Source: Lepidurus packardi
Lineage: Eukaryota; Arthropoda; Branchiopoda; Notostraca; Triopsidae
NCBI GenBank assembly: GCA_023053545.1
Contig: JAKZAN010000001.1
Span: 12,292,024 to 12,356,023, forward strand
DNA: 64,000 bases
Direction: 5' to 3'
The notes under the pieces were generated by a model. That model saw only the letters and a program-made list of their open reading frames with translations, was not told where the DNA came from and searched no databases. The translations under genes were made by a program, and so were the position numbers. Positions 26,953 to 39,400 of this stretch are shown here, piece by piece. Each line of letters begins with the position of its first letter. Position 1 is the first letter of the stretch.

Positions 26953-29900
26953 ATGTCGTCCACAAAATCAAGTGATAAATCAAGTAAAAGGAAGGTCGAC
27001 TCTTTAGAAAAGACAACTTTAAAAGATGTATTGGAAGACAATCCAGTAATATTTTGCATTTAATTGTCTTCTTCTGTCATACGGCATAGACAATTTTATA
27101 TCTATGTGTCGGTTGATTTTGATAGGTCGACTACTTGGGTGCGGATGACTTAGACAATGATGCAGATTCGTCCGACGACGATTCCAGTGTTTACTCTGGT
27201 CTTAGCGCAGATGAAGAGGAGGAAGCATCCGATGAGGAAGAGGACGACGACGACAATGATGATGATGAAGAAGGTTCTAGTGCTGGAAGTGATGGAGAAG
27301 CAGTTGATGAAAAGCCTCGTTTAAAACTAAAAGCAGAGACTAAGGAAGAAGCTACAGAAATTCATGCTAGCCAACCAGATGAATACGCCGAGGATTCGTC
27401 TGACGAAGAAGTAAATATCACGTCTTGTTATGGACCGTTTTTATAACTTTTATTAACTTAACTTTTATTATTAGGACCTCAGAAATACTGTCGGTAATAT
27501 ACCTATGAAATGGTACGAAGAATATCCTCATATTGGATATGATTTGGATGGAAAACCCATCATCAAGCCCCCTAAAGGCGATGAGTTGGATACTTTCTTG
27601 CGCCGCATGGAAAACCCAGAGTCTTGGTGCGTATTTGCTTTTCGTGAAATTGGCTGTATTTTAAATGTTTCTATTTGTTTTAATATTTTTGTATTTTATA
27701 GGAGGACTGTAACAGATCCTCTAACAGAGCAAGAAGTTGTGCTCAGTGATGCGGACGTAGAAGCCGTCCAGCGCCTTATGCAAGGTCGAATACCGGATGC
27801 CAGTTTTGAGCCTTATGCGGTAACAATCCTGAACGCCTAGTTTTATACAATCATAAAATAATTTACCACTATTATTATTATTTATTATTGTTTATTTATA
27901 GCCGTGGGTGTATTGGTTCTCGTCCGAAGTTATGCAAACTGCATTGTCTGGCCGACCGGAACACAAACGTTCGTTTATTCCATCCAAATTGGAAGCTGCC
28001 AAAGTTGGCAAAATGCTGCACTCTATTAAAATGGGATGGATGGTAAAGTGTGAGAAGAAAAATACGGATGAGCCACGCAAATTCTATATGATTTGGGATA
28101 ACAACGCTAAAGCAGAGGATATGAGACGAATCGAAAACCACATATCTGCTCCCAAACCCAAGCTTCCAGGCCATTCTGAATCCTATAATCCTCCGGCTGA
28201 ATATCTCTACAATGCCCAAGAAGTAAAATTACAAAAAAAAGAGCAATTTCGTATTTATTTATACATTTTCTTTTATTAATTGATTTATTTGATTAATTTT
28301 TCACATAGTTGAGTCGCTGGAACGAGTTGGACGAAGAACCCCATAGAAGAAAGGATAGCTTCATTCCTCAGAAATTTCCTTCTCTTCGCCAAGTGCCAAC
28401 ATACGACAAATTTGCGCGCGAACGCTTTGAGCGATGTTTAGACTTGTATTTATGTCCGCGAGCAAGGAAAATGAGGGTAAAAACCTGTTTTCTAACTATA
28501 GTTTCAATACTTTTTACTTATTTTTCTATTTATTATGCTAGCTAACGATTCAACCCGAAGATTTGGTGCCTCAACTGCCAAAGCCACGCGATCTGCAACC
28601 CTTCCCCACAGTTTGCAGCCTCATCTTCCGTGGACACACCGACATGGTCCGCTCGATCAGCATGGATCCTTCCGGACAGTTTTTTGTGACAGGCTCTGAT
28701 GATCAGACTGTCAGAAGTAAGATTTCATACCTACAAGATTCGATATTAACATTATTTGTCTTTTTCAGTTTGGGAAATATCTACTGGCAGGTGCTTGCGT
28801 AAATTCGAAGTTGAAGGCGTGGTTCGGTCCGTTAGCTGGTGTCCCAGTTCTTCCTTAGCACTGGTAGCAGCTGCTGTAGATCAGCGCTTGCTGCTCCTCA
28901 ATCCGGGCGTGGGAGACAAACTGGTCGTAACCAAGACGGACGAGTTACTCAAGCAATTGCCTGATCAAAGCGATTACACACGTAAGCAGTACATACATCG
29001 TCTTGTTCAACTTAAAGTTTTTGTAAATTTTTAATTTAATTTCTCTTTTTTGTTGCAGCTCCTGCGCGAGTTAAAGCTGTGGTCACTTGGGAAGAACCTG
29101 ATGCCCAACAATGGGAGAAAGGCATTCGAGTCATTATTTCACATTTCAAGCAATTGAAGCAAGTATGAATTCCGAAAGAAGGTCAAGCGGAACGTATTAA
29201 GAAGTTTTAACACAATTCTTATCATTGAAAGGTTACTTGGCATGGAAAGGGTGATTATTTTGCTTGTGTTCTACCTGAAGGCGCACATCGTTCAGTTTTG
29301 ATCCATCAGTTGTCAAGGAGGAGATCGCAGATTCCGTTTTCCAAAGCCAAAGGCTTGGTCCAGGCCGTTCTTTTCCACCCAATCAGGCCATACTTGTTTG
29401 TGGCCACTCAGCGACACGTTCGCATTTACAACCTTATGAAGCAGGAGTTGTCCAAGAAACTTATGACGGGCGCTAAATGGGTTTCAAGCATTGCTGTACA
29501 TCCAGGTAAAGGAATTAAAGAAAAAAATACGTCGTGTGTGCGTAACAAACACTGTGTAATCATCAACCCGTGAATTCTGTATTTCAGCTGGGGATAACAT
29601 CATTGTGGGCACGTACGACCGTCGCATGCAATGGTTCGACTTGGATTTGTCGACCAAACCATACCAAATTCTACGCCATCATGGAAAAGCGATCCGAGCT
29701 GTGGCTTATCACAAACGATACCCGCTATTTGCATCTGGATCCGACGATGCTTCCGCTATTGTTTGTCACGGAATGGTTTACAAGTGAGTCTTTTGAATTA
29801 CTGGTTTTAGATTGTTCTCCTGGTTACTACAATGTTCTTTTTAATCTAGTGATTTGCTGCAAAATCCTTTGATTGTTCCCGTGAAAATCTTGCGCGGACA

Positions 29901-30003
29901 TCAACCATACAACGATTTCGGAGTTTTGGACGTGACTTTCCATCCTTACCAACCCTGGCTGTTTACAGCGGGTGCAGACTCCACAGTGCGCTTGTACACG
30001 TAA
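26953..30003 (+). CDS. BOP1: Ribosome biogenesis protein BOP1
   Basis: Twelve exons in phase: 26953-27045, 27126-27410, 27475-27626, 27702-27819, 27902-28222, 28309-28476, 28542-28716, 28769-28981, 29059-29162, 29232-29505, 29588-29783, 29850-30003; 750 aa (human 746). Residues about 35-115 are a Lys/acidic region with long Asp/Glu runs. The BOP1-specific N-terminal domain follows ([41 protein letters not shown]-type linker AEYL). The C-terminal WD repeats include [49 protein letters not shown] and the terminal [15 protein letters not shown]1 is a nucleolar subunit of the PeBoW complex (PES1-BOP1-WDR12) needed for 27S/32S pre-rRNA processing and 60S maturation. All diagnostic blocks are present and the gene looks intact. 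Confidence 0.97.
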
Positions 30004-32072
30004 TCGTTTAGCAATTTCTGCGAAACGAAATGGAAGTTTGAAGCCAAACTTCACAAGAAATACAACTGAAATTTGAACGTTCGTGTTTTTTCCCCAAAAG
30101 CACAATGTATATTTTTATATAGGTAAAAAGGTAATGTCTAGAAGGTATATTTGTATGTGTATTTACAGTATATATGTTTACAGTACATATTTTTATAAAG
30201 GTAAAAAGATGATGTGGCCAAAGTGTAGCGACGTAGCCAGTTGTATTATGGTTACTTAGGGGCGCGAAAATTCGAACGTTTCAACGTTATGGTATGCTGG
30301 TGTCATCACTCACCAACCAGCTTATAGGTTTGATAGCTAAAGGCCAATGCGGAGCCTTGTTTGTTCCCCAAGTTGGCGCGTGATCGCCCCACATGGCAGA
30401 CGTGTTTTGCTCGTTCGTTAGTGTTTATCTCTTAGCATGAGGGCAAATATCGAAGTAAATAGAATAGTGCGTCGTTTTACTTTCAAATAACCTTTCCTGC
30501 ATCCATGAAAGGTTAAAGGTAAGCTAATTTATTTCGTATTTTCTAGAATTGTTTCGGCGTGTAAACACGAGGAAATCTCTGTAGAACGGTTAATTTAAAT
30601 GAAATTTCGAGTAGATACAAACCGTATATATTTCAGCGTTTTTCGAAGAAATTCAAGTCATTGTTAACGTTATTCAACTACTAAAAATTCGACACTTTGG
30701 TACTTACAAGAGTTATCTTTTCGGGTAAAATTAAATAATAGATTTAATTAATAAAGGTTATACTCTTTTATTTAAAGCTTAGAACCTATTTGTATTCACA
30801 ATGTATGGCACCAGCTAAACCCGGGTCAAAGAACATTGTAGATATAAGGGCGCTGCTATTTTAACTCCGAATCAGGTGAAAGGTGAAGAAACAAGAGCTT
30901 TTTTTTAGCTTGCTTTACTGGCGCTCAAATGGAACAACACATCAAGTTATTCTCTCCATTCCATATATACATATCATAACTGTATCCTCAAAAGACAAAC
31001 AAACACAACGGCATTAGTCTTTATGTCCACCAAGCTACTTTGCATAAATGACAACCTCTCTTTATGTGCATTGCAATTCATCTCCACCCCAACTTCCGAT
31101 TTCCCTTTACAATGTTAACCATCATACAGGTCACATGTTTAATTGCCTTATGTTTCTACATGCGTCAAACCCTAATTGGTCCCAAACCAATTCTGCCTCC
31201 CGCTGATTTTCGGCTTAGCTTTTAGTCTTTGTCATTTTTCTTAAGCTTTTAGCAGCACTTGTTTTATATTGAAGTGGGTATGTCGTATAGGCCAATTTGG
31301 TGTATCGTTTCTCCGAGTTGCCACGTGTAGCTTTCTTTTAATTCTTTTTCGCACTAAATGTGAACGAAAAGAATAAAAAATGACAGAATATCAAAGTACG
31401 TTCTTTCAATTGTCTTGTTTATATTCAAAATTTACAAGAGTTAGTAATACTCGAGAATGAGGGGAAAAGAGGGAGGACGCACGTAACAGAAACATAGAAG
31501 TTTTTTTTTTTTTGCATTTTGGGCCCTACCTTCTTTCCTTTACTAGATTATTTCAGATTTTTTTGCGATGGCAAAGGACAACAATCCCCAATCAAAATCA
31601 GACTGATTATACAAAGCTGGTCTAATCATTGCACCAAACTGGCCAAAAACAAAGCAAACAATAGCAATTGCAACTGTCCAAGAAATTAAATCTCTTGGAA
31701 ACCTCAAGTTCCCGACTGCAAAAACTTCGCCAAAAAGGTGAAAGGAAAAGAGTTGTGGTTCTTCAAATTTGTTTAAAAGAATTTTAGAAAGGTTACACAC
31801 ACATGAGCGCCAAGCTTCATGCTAAACTCCAAACAGGTCAGTTTTTAAATTTCCTTGAGACAATTTATTTATTTATTTTAATTACACGTTCGGCTGAGAC
31901 TTTTTGACGTTAGGGATACGCATAAGTAAAGGAAGAAAGCCAGAAAACCGCATCACTGTCAGCGAATCAAGGGTTTTAAAAACAAGAGAATAAGTTCTGT
32001 TTGGGTTTGTTTTATTTTTGTTATTTTGGTTTGTATTATATGTAGTATTTTGGGTGCAGGGACGTACAGTAC
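30004..32072. other. Convergent intergenic region
   Basis: AT-rich 3' flanks of BOP1 (+) and the charlatan-like gene (-). An imperfect duplication of a block near TATTTTTATA(T/A)AGGTAAAAAG occurs at about 30110 and 30188. A minus-strand AATAAA (TTTATT at 32011-32016) could serve the charlatan-like gene. An 85-codon minus frame at 31543-31800 with a hydrophobic stretch is not supported as a gene. Confidence 0.5.
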
Positions 32073-33893
32073 TTACTGGTGTCCTCGCAAATGCTGTGCT
32101 AAGGACTCTTGGTCATCTGCCAGGAAATTACACTTGTTGCAAATCCGTTTGTTGTGAACTTTGAGTACATGGGTCGCGAGCCGCTCTGTCCGCGCCGCTT
32201 TGTAATCGCATAGAACGCAAAGGAAAGGTTTGATGTGAGTGTTAAGGTGGCGCTTTAAGCACCAGTTGTCCACCCCTCTCCATGCGCAGTAGGTGCATGC
32301 GTACAACTTCTCTCGCTTCTTCTTCTCCCCACCCCCCGTGGAGGAGGAGGTGGTCGACAAGCCCGAAGAGGAGGAGTTATTGTTCGCGTTGGTGTTGGTA
32401 GCCGACACGACAGGCGCGACGGCTGCCGAAACGTTCGCTGTACTGATGTTGTGCACCGGCCGTACCAGCGCCTCCACACCCAGGGTAGTATAGCTTTTAT
32501 ACGACGCCTGGGCCGTGGTGAGCGGTTGGCTAGGGAAGGCCGGGAGGCCCGGGTGAGGATAATTCGGCGGTCGGGTCGGCGTGTTTTGGATTTGTAACTG
32601 CACGGTGGTTGGAGCTGCCTGGACCGTGTTCTGAGCCGGGGCGACTGTGGTGTAAAACTGAACTTGCACTGGTGTGGCGGACGTCGCCGATAACGACAAC
32701 GGGTTATTGTTGTTGGGTTGCTTGGGCGTTTGCACCAGGCTGAGGTTGGTGGTGGTATTGTCGTGGTGGGCATGCGTAGCAATGTTGTTTGCATTACTAG
32801 CTTCCTTCTTGATTTTGAGCAGGTCGTAGGCGTGGTCTCGGTGCATGCGGGTGAAATGTTTCTTGCAATGATCCGCCCGGTTGAACTGCTTCTGACACAC
32901 GTAGCATCGGAAGGGCTTTTCTTCGCTGTGGATGTTTTCGTGGCGGGTAAAGAGGTCGCGCCGGTCGGTCGCGTAGGGACAGTACGGACAGCAGTAGCGT
33001 TTGTCGGCGTTGTTGACCACCGGCGCGTCGTCTTTGCTCTCCACGCGGACTTTCAAGTTGAGAAGGAACTTGGTCACTTCTTCCAGCACCGGGTTCTCTT
33101 TCCATAAGGAGGCGTCTGGGTTTTGCTCGTTGTGTTGCCGTGAAAGGTGCATCCGGACGCAGCGCGCCCACGAGGAGGTATAGGGACAGCGTGGGCACTG
33201 GAAAACTCGCAGATTCGCGTGCGAACCGAGCCAGTGCTCAGCGACGCGGGCCAGAAAGCCCACGCAGCCACATTCCAGGCAACGAAAGAGTTTATGGGTC
33301 GCGTTGTACGAAGCCACTTTTGACGCGTTCCAAGTCAAGCCTTCTTCACTCTCCACCCACGTCGAGTCGGCTAGTTTGGCTTGTTTAGCGCTGCTGTTGT
33401 GGGAATTACCACTGTTGTTGTGCTTCTTCCCCGCTTTCTTTTTGGTCGGCGGGGGATGGTCCGGCCCTCCTCCTAAGGAGGCGGAGCCTTCGGTGCCTTG
33501 CGCTACGGGGGCCACGGCTTGGACGACAATCGTCGTAGCGCCTCCGTTGCCCGCGCCGTAGTGATCTTTGCCTACTGTTTGGTAGTCCAAGTCCATGAGG
33601 CCGAGTTCACCTGCAGAAGCGTGGTTAACTTGCATAGTGGTTGTCCCGCCTCCGTTCTCGGTGCCTTGTCCGGGCAAGGCGCCTTCTCCGTAAAACTTTT
33701 TGGCGATTTCGTGAAACATGTCTTCGTAAGTGTCGATGGGCATCATGGGAATGGGTCCGCCTTCCATAGGCTTGGCCCCGCCTGCTGTAGCCACGCCCAC
33801 TGTCCGGGCTGGATGCGCGCTCTGCGGCACAAAACAGGCGGTGGCAGGCTTCTGGTCTGACGTCAGGTAGCTCAGGTAGAGCGGAAAAGCCAT
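32073..33893 (-). CDS. chn: Charlatan-like C2H2 zinc-finger transcription factor
   Basis: A single 606-aa coding exon whose ATG directly follows an acceptor-like gtcatag, implying a 5' UTR intron. Four C2H2-type fingers lie at about residues 205-351: CLECGCVGF..H..H, FQCPRCPYTSSW, YCCPYCPYATDRRDLFTRH, FRCYVCQKQFNRADHCKKHF. A Thr/Pro/Gln/Asn-rich linker follows, then a second group of three at about 530-605: YACTYCAWRGVDNWCLKRH, FLCVLCDYKAARTERLATH, ICNKCNFLADDQ. Two clusters separated by a disordered linker, and the FNRADH and RGVDNWCLKRH motifs, match Drosophila charlatan, a REST/NRSF-like nuclear regulator of neural genes. The stop overlaps a strong donor (CACCA|gtaagt, exon boundary 32077), so splicing to a further 3' exon is possible. 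Confidence 0.85.
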   Translation of the reverse strand: MAFPLYLSYLTSDQKPATACFVPQSAHPARTVGVATAGGAKPMEGGPIPMMPIDTYEDMFHEIAKKFYGEGALPGQGTENGGGTTTMQVNHASAGELGLMDLDYQTVGKDHYGAGNGGATTIVVQAVAPVAQGTEGSASLGGGPDHPPPTKKKAGKKHNNSGNSHNSSAKQAKLADSTWVESEEGLTWNASKVASYNATHKLFRCLECGCVGFLARVAEHWLGSHANLRVFQCPRCPYTSSWARCVRMHLSRQHNEQNPDASLWKENPVLEEVTKFLLNLKVRVESKDDAPVVNNADKRYCCPYCPYATDRRDLFTRHENIHSEEKPFRCYVCQKQFNRADHCKKHFTRMHRDHAYDLLKIKKEASNANNIATHAHHDNTTTNLSLVQTPKQPNNNNPLSLSATSATPVQVQFYTTVAPAQNTVQAAPTTVQLQIQNTPTRPPNYPHPGLPAFPSQPLTTAQASYKSYTTLGVEALVRPVHNISTANVSAAVAPVVSATNTNANNNSSSSGLSTTSSSTGGGEKKKREKLYACTYCAWRGVDNWCLKRHLNTHIKPFLCVLCDYKAARTERLATHVLKVHNKRICNKCNFLADDQESLAQHLRGHQ

Positions 33894-36612
33894 CTATGAC
33901 ATAGATGGGAAACGAAAAATTAGTAAACAAAACTAATAAACAAGTCAAATAAGTTTTCAAACTCTTTTGTAATCTACTTCAATTTTTATCGAATAACCGC
34001 CTGTTGTCGGCATCAACTTATTCAATTAAAAATGTAATAAATATAATACGGAATTAGATTAACATAAAGAAAACTTGGAACGCTTGTATCAACGAGACTT
34101 GCAGGGTAACGGCCCATAGCAACAAGGCAACAATGAATGTTTTTCATGTACAAGTTCCCCATACGCATGCTAACCTGCTAACAAGACTAGGCAACCTTTT
34201 CATATTCTTGTATTCAATGAGTTGAATATGCAAGCGCATGTCGTTGAAAAAAATCGTGTTTTTTGTTGTGGTGGTGGTTTTCATTCAAGGCGCCGTTAGG
34301 TTGGGGAATGTTCTGCAGTACACACACCGCGGTTTGAAGGCAAACGCCAGGCCAGTCCCGGGTTACTAGGGCACTCATGTCTCCCAAGTTGGGTTTTCCC
34401 CGACTGGGGCTTGGTTAAAAACTTTAGGTAGGAAAACTCCCAACAAAAAGCCGTCCTTCCAACATCCCTTTGCTATGACAACATCCTCCGCTTTTCTCAC
34501 TATAACGGGGGTGGGAAGAGATCTATCCCACACACAACACCGCACACACTTTCCACCTTCTTTTGCTCCCCCCAGAGCAACCAAGCAACCCCCAAAATGC
34601 CCAGAACTTCTTCTCAATGGCGTTTCCCCACCCCAAAAACAAAGCTCTAAGCTTGCAAGCGTAGTAAAACTTAGTAGTAGTCCGACGGGCTAAATGAATT
34701 GATAACGCCGGCCAGACTTGCTACTATTCACGAAGTTGTCTGCCCCAAAATTCTTCAAAAAGTTTAAGAAAAACTTTGCTTTTATACTTTTAGATGGCTT
34801 TTGGATAGTTTTTTATTATTATTCTTTTTAAGGTGAATTCCCTGAAGAAAAAAAAGACAAGAAGCAAGAGACTGTCGGAACGTATTGTTGTCGTAAATTT
34901 TCGCCGTACAGTACAGTAGTGCTTGGTTTGGGTTGGTGGCGGTGGTGCGTGGAGAAAATGGCGGGCGGTTGGGGACCTGGGCTTTGCAGCTTGGAACAAG
35001 CCAGATGCAAAGGCGAGGCAGGAGAGTCGGAGACGGACGGCCAAACAAGGACTATCTAAGCACCACCATCACTTGGAACGTAGTAAAAAACAGAACGCTG
35101 AGGAAAAAAGGAGAAGTCTTTGGTTTTTTGTGTTGCGTTTTGTGTAAATGTGTAATACGTGTGTGTTATGTTGGAAGATTTTTAAAGCTCTTTTAGCTAA
35201 GCTTGGGGGAAAGTGCTAGCAAACGTTGTTGCCAACAAGAAAGCTCTCAAAAGTTAGATCCCCGACGCTTTAGTTTTTCGTTCAGGAATGTAGGGCGGCG
35301 TTGGGAGTTTTGGATTCACTTTTTAGCACTTGTGTTTCCCCATGCGGATCTTGTTGCAGAAACAATTATGAAAAGACGTAACGTAACTCACCTCAGGTCT
35401 ATACATGGAATCCAAATCTCTCTCCAAAGGGTGGAAAAGGCGAGGTGCCTCCCATCGGCGTCACGACTTCTCCTGCTTACTCCCTCTCGGTGCCTACCCG
35501 AAGGTTTTCCTAGTCTCACTCCCCCCCCCTCGGTGCGCCTTTCCTGCCTTATTGCCAATACCGACCCATGCACCGCTTTGGCCTTTGGTTTCAACCCGCG
35601 GGAGGAAAAGAGTGGGAGAAAGGGTCCGCAATCTAAGCAGCAAGGAGGGAAACCCTCCTAGCGCCGCTCTCCTAACCCGCAACAGCACCTTAGCTCCGCC
35701 TAGGGATGGGAGATCTCGTGAAACGTCCACATTGCGAACGTTTTGGCTTGGGTTGACCGTGGGGATGGAAAATACCATGGCTTTGCTCCCATACAAACCC
35801 TACAAACTCATCTGTTGAACTTCCCCCTCCCTGGAAACCCCGATTAATAAACGCAGTTTCAAACAGGCCTTAACGCGTTTTCTATATTTTGAGGATTAAA
35901 ACAAACACGCTTTCAAAACTGAACACTATGAGCGCCATAAACGCGCAAGAATTCTTCTTTTCCCTTCGCGGCCTGGGTACCTTCTTACAACAGTACCCTA
36001 CCTGTTCAAAGGCATGGCTATTTTAGTTGTTGTTATCAATGTTTGAGGAAGTTCATACAAATTCACGGTTTAAAACCCGGTGGTTAACAATGACACTAGT
36101 GTGTCTCTGTGTTACTACACGTCCTCTGGAAACAAGTGACAAATAAGTCATGTATCGCGTTGGTGGATTTTATCGAAGAACCTTCGTTAAAAATTGGTTG
36201 TTGGATTGGAAATGAACTAGGTTCGGTTAAGTTAATGATTTTCGTCAGCTTTCCTTGACGAGAATCGTTAAAACTTATACTTGATCGAAAAACTTGGTCA
36301 AAAATTGTCACACTAGTGTCAGTTTAGTTGTGTTGATCCGGTCAAAATACAGTCATCGGTTTACATGACACCTGTTTGTTTTCCGGATAACGTTGCAAAT
36401 TCCATAGAAACAAATGCCCGGGATACAATGAATCTTTTTCATTGTTGCAACAATAAAATGTACTACTACTAGATTTTACACGCGGTTTGGACTGTTTGCT
36501 TGTAATTCGTAGCGGATTGGTAGATGTTATGTTAGGGAATATTTGGCGCGTTGATGCGAAACAACATTTCATAACGAAACTGTTAAAACATACGGACGGG
36601 AAGGAGGAGCTT

Positions 36613-36629
36613 GGGGGGGGGGGGGGGGG
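36613..36629. repeat. Poly-G run (17 G)
   Basis: Uninterrupted run of 17 G within an otherwise mixed sequence upstream of the charlatan-like gene. Length is likely to be uncertain in the assembly. Confidence 0.8.
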
Positions 36630-37548
36630 CTGAGGCTGTTGGCCTTCTTTTTCTCGGCTACTGCGAGATGGCTCCTTGCCCGTTTCTTTCCGACAAGGAG
36701 TGGGTCGGATGCGGGTTGAATTGAACGAGCGCGAGGTGGATACAGGGACCGCCCTCTTCAGCGCGGGAAGGCTAAAGGTGGGAGACAAAGGGGGTATGTA
36801 GGGTGGTGTGGAAGATGACGACCCCACCCAGTGAGTCTATTATGCCACGATCAAGAGAAGGTTGGAGAAGGGCGTTGTCCCTCCCGTATTTCTTCACCCG
36901 TTTCTCCCACCTTCTGTCACTTTACCCACTCTCTTTCTTTCTCTTATCTCCCACTCTACCATATCATCTCCCAACGACATAACTCCCACCCCACCCTACC
37001 TTCCTCTTCCTCCTCCCCCCAGCCAAACCCTACACCGCACTCATGTGTTATGCTCATTCCCGCATATACACACAACACTACATATATTTTATACATATAA
37101 CTTGGAGGACATAACGCTAAACTTATGTGCGTAAATACCTTTACATTTCTCTTGTAGTATGTCTTAATAAATTCCTGCGTATTACGAACATCCGTAGGTA
37201 GTTTATTGCGCTCCATTTGCTGCGAGTAAATGCCACGTGCCTGATCCAAACCGTTTTTATTGAGAGCGACAGGTGCCGATTTTTTAATTTATTTTTTGGG
37301 GCTTTTCAAGTTCGAAAATCGTAAGACGAAATTTCGAATGGGAGGGGTAATTGGTGTCAATTTACCCTTGATTCGCCCTTGCCACCCACCCAAATCTCCC
37401 CTTTCGTTTTTTTCTCCACCTCCAGTATTTCCCCCCATCGCTTCTTAACCCCACTTGTGGGGGGTGGGCAAGCTTGTTATAGAAGCCAAGGGAACAGAAC
37501 TCGGAGAAAAAAAGGGAAGACATTCTATTTTCTTTTCTGCAACTTTGA

Positions 37549-37567
37549 GGGGGGGGGGGGGGGGGGG
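37549..37567. repeat. Poly-G run (19 G)
   Basis: Uninterrupted run of 19 G, about 0.9 kb from the previous one and on the same strand. It falls inside spurious open frames, giving them poly-Gly or poly-Pro. Confidence 0.8.
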
Positions 37568-39311
37568 CGTTATTTGTATGTCCTGCATGAATTTGCTCTC
37601 CACAACAAAGCGCCTCAGCCTCTTCGCAGCCCAATTAGCATGTGCGCAATCGTCCTAAGCCGACGAAGTACTTCCTTTACGCCAGTGGTAGCTCTTGCCT
37701 TCGTTTTGTCGTCAAGACCAGACAGACGCGCCAACATATGAAATGGTTTTCTGGGAATAATAGCGTACTAACAAAACTTCCCAGTTTCGGAGCGTTTCCA
37801 CATCCATTTTTCATTTAACCAAAGTGCACTTTTCAAAGCCATCTTTCATACTTTTCTACGACATCTTTCTTGATTTAATTTACTTTAGTTCAGTTCAGTT
37901 CTCGTATTTCATGTATATTTCTTGTTTTACCTGCAACATTCTGGCGCGTCGTTCTTTTACATCCACGTGAACATCGGCCATATCCAAGTAAATCCAGCGG
38001 GTAAAATGGGATTAGATACACTGCATTGACACCCCCCATATACGGGAGTGAGCCCACGTATCCTCCAACATACACTTGTTGCTTCGGTAGTCTCGCATTT
38101 AAGTGAACTAACTAACAAACAAAAACAGAACACGAAAACTGGGATGCCGAGCGCGTAAAATACGAAGTGTCTCGGGAACCGGGCTCTATCGCCAAGCGTA
38201 CTAATTCGCAGAGCGGCGATCCGAAGTCCGAGTCAGTCGTACTGGCCGTTCCTCGCTCGCAACTATCACATCAGCTGCGACTGTTCCACGTGGCGGCGTT
38301 CCAAAATAAAGTCGACGGACAGAAGGGTGGGTTTCCAGTGCCATGCCTTTTTTAATTCTCCACTTTTACACACACCACATTCGTTCTCTTCAATTCAAAC
38401 TATCAAAAAAGAAGCCATGACTAGCGGACATTTCTCGAGACAAAACAAAACTTCCCAAGTGCTTTCACGCTGCTCTCAACACTGAAATTTTCTGCGCCCA
38501 ACACAGAAACGTAAATTTGTGTGAAAAATAAAGTACAACGCTCGATTGTTTACATTATGCTCGAGAGGCGAAATCCCGGTTCGAGGCTTCTAACTTTTCG
38601 CTTTGAAAAGCAGCGCAGAAAAATTTTTTTAGCAAGGGAATTTGGATTTTTGTTGTAAAACTTCCAAGTTAGACACGAACCCTTGTATCTTTTAGAATCT
38701 ACTCTTTTCTCGCGTAGACTTAGGACTGAACGTGGTGGTAATATTGTGAGAAAATTCAGTAAGAGGCAAAAAGAGGGAGGATGAGGTTAGTTCGAGCCAT
38801 GGTGGGAGCAGAGAACCCGTAAAGAGGGCAAAAGCGAAAGAAAAATGGGGTGGGTCTTCCCTTTTTCGGGTAGGAAGCATTGAGGGAAGAGGTGGGTCGG
38901 TGAAAAGGGTAGGCGGGTGCAGCGAACATTTTCTGCTCAAGCCCCACCACCAGCATGTTTCTTTTTTTCCTTTTTGTTCTCTCTATCTCTTCTCTATTTT
39001 GTTTGTCGTTTTTCCTTCTCCCATTCGCATGGGTTGCATGACGCCCCGCACACATGGCCAAAAGTCGAGGGGGAAAACACAGGTGAAGGAAAACGTTCGT
39101 CGGAGCGCGTTCAGCGAGCGCGTGGCGCAGTAGAAGGCGGCCAATGGAGGAACCACAGTTGCGAGTGTCATTCCTGGCAACCTTCCTCCCTTTACTTTTC
39201 ACGCTCACGCGGTGGGTTTATGTAGAGGTGAAAGGGTGAGTGGGTGGGTGGGGAAGGGAGGGCTGGCACAGATGAGGAGGATTTTTTTCTCTCCCAGGGT
39301 CGTCAATGTCG

Positions 39312-39400
39312 TCGCCCGTACCCCACCCACCCACCCACCTCAATCTGCTCGCCCGTCGTAAAGCTTCCCCCCCCCCCACCCCCTTCTTCAATATCACCCC
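39312..39400. repeat. C-rich simple repeat (CCCA)n plus poly-C
   Basis: A CCCACCCACCCACCCACC block is followed shortly by a C13 run and CACCCCC. The complementary strand is G-rich and could form quadruplex structures. Confidence 0.7.

Noticed and set aside
31543..31800. 85-codon minus-strand frame with a hydrophobic segment (VAIAIVCFVFGQFGAMI)
   Set aside because: No family match, no clear promoter or splice partners, AT-rich codons; more likely 3' UTR or intronic chance frame near the charlatan-like gene.
32255..33960. Several long frames (up to 179 codons) on both strands inside the charlatan-like exon
   Set aside because: Shadows of the GC-rich zinc-finger coding exon in other frames; Arg/Pro-rich text with no domain.
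35203..35818. Two overlapping plus-strand frames of 152 and 137 codons and a minus frame over the same bases
   Set aside because: Overlapping frames on both strands in C-rich low-complexity DNA with no recognisable content.
36342..36827. 161-codon minus-strand frame rich in Ser/Pro
   Set aside because: Crosses the 17-G run (poly-Pro) and consists of low-complexity text; no homology and no coherent exon structure.
38560..38600. GGTTCGAGGC sequence resembling a tRNA B box
   Set aside because: No matching A box at the right distance and no cloverleaf could be drawn from the flanks.
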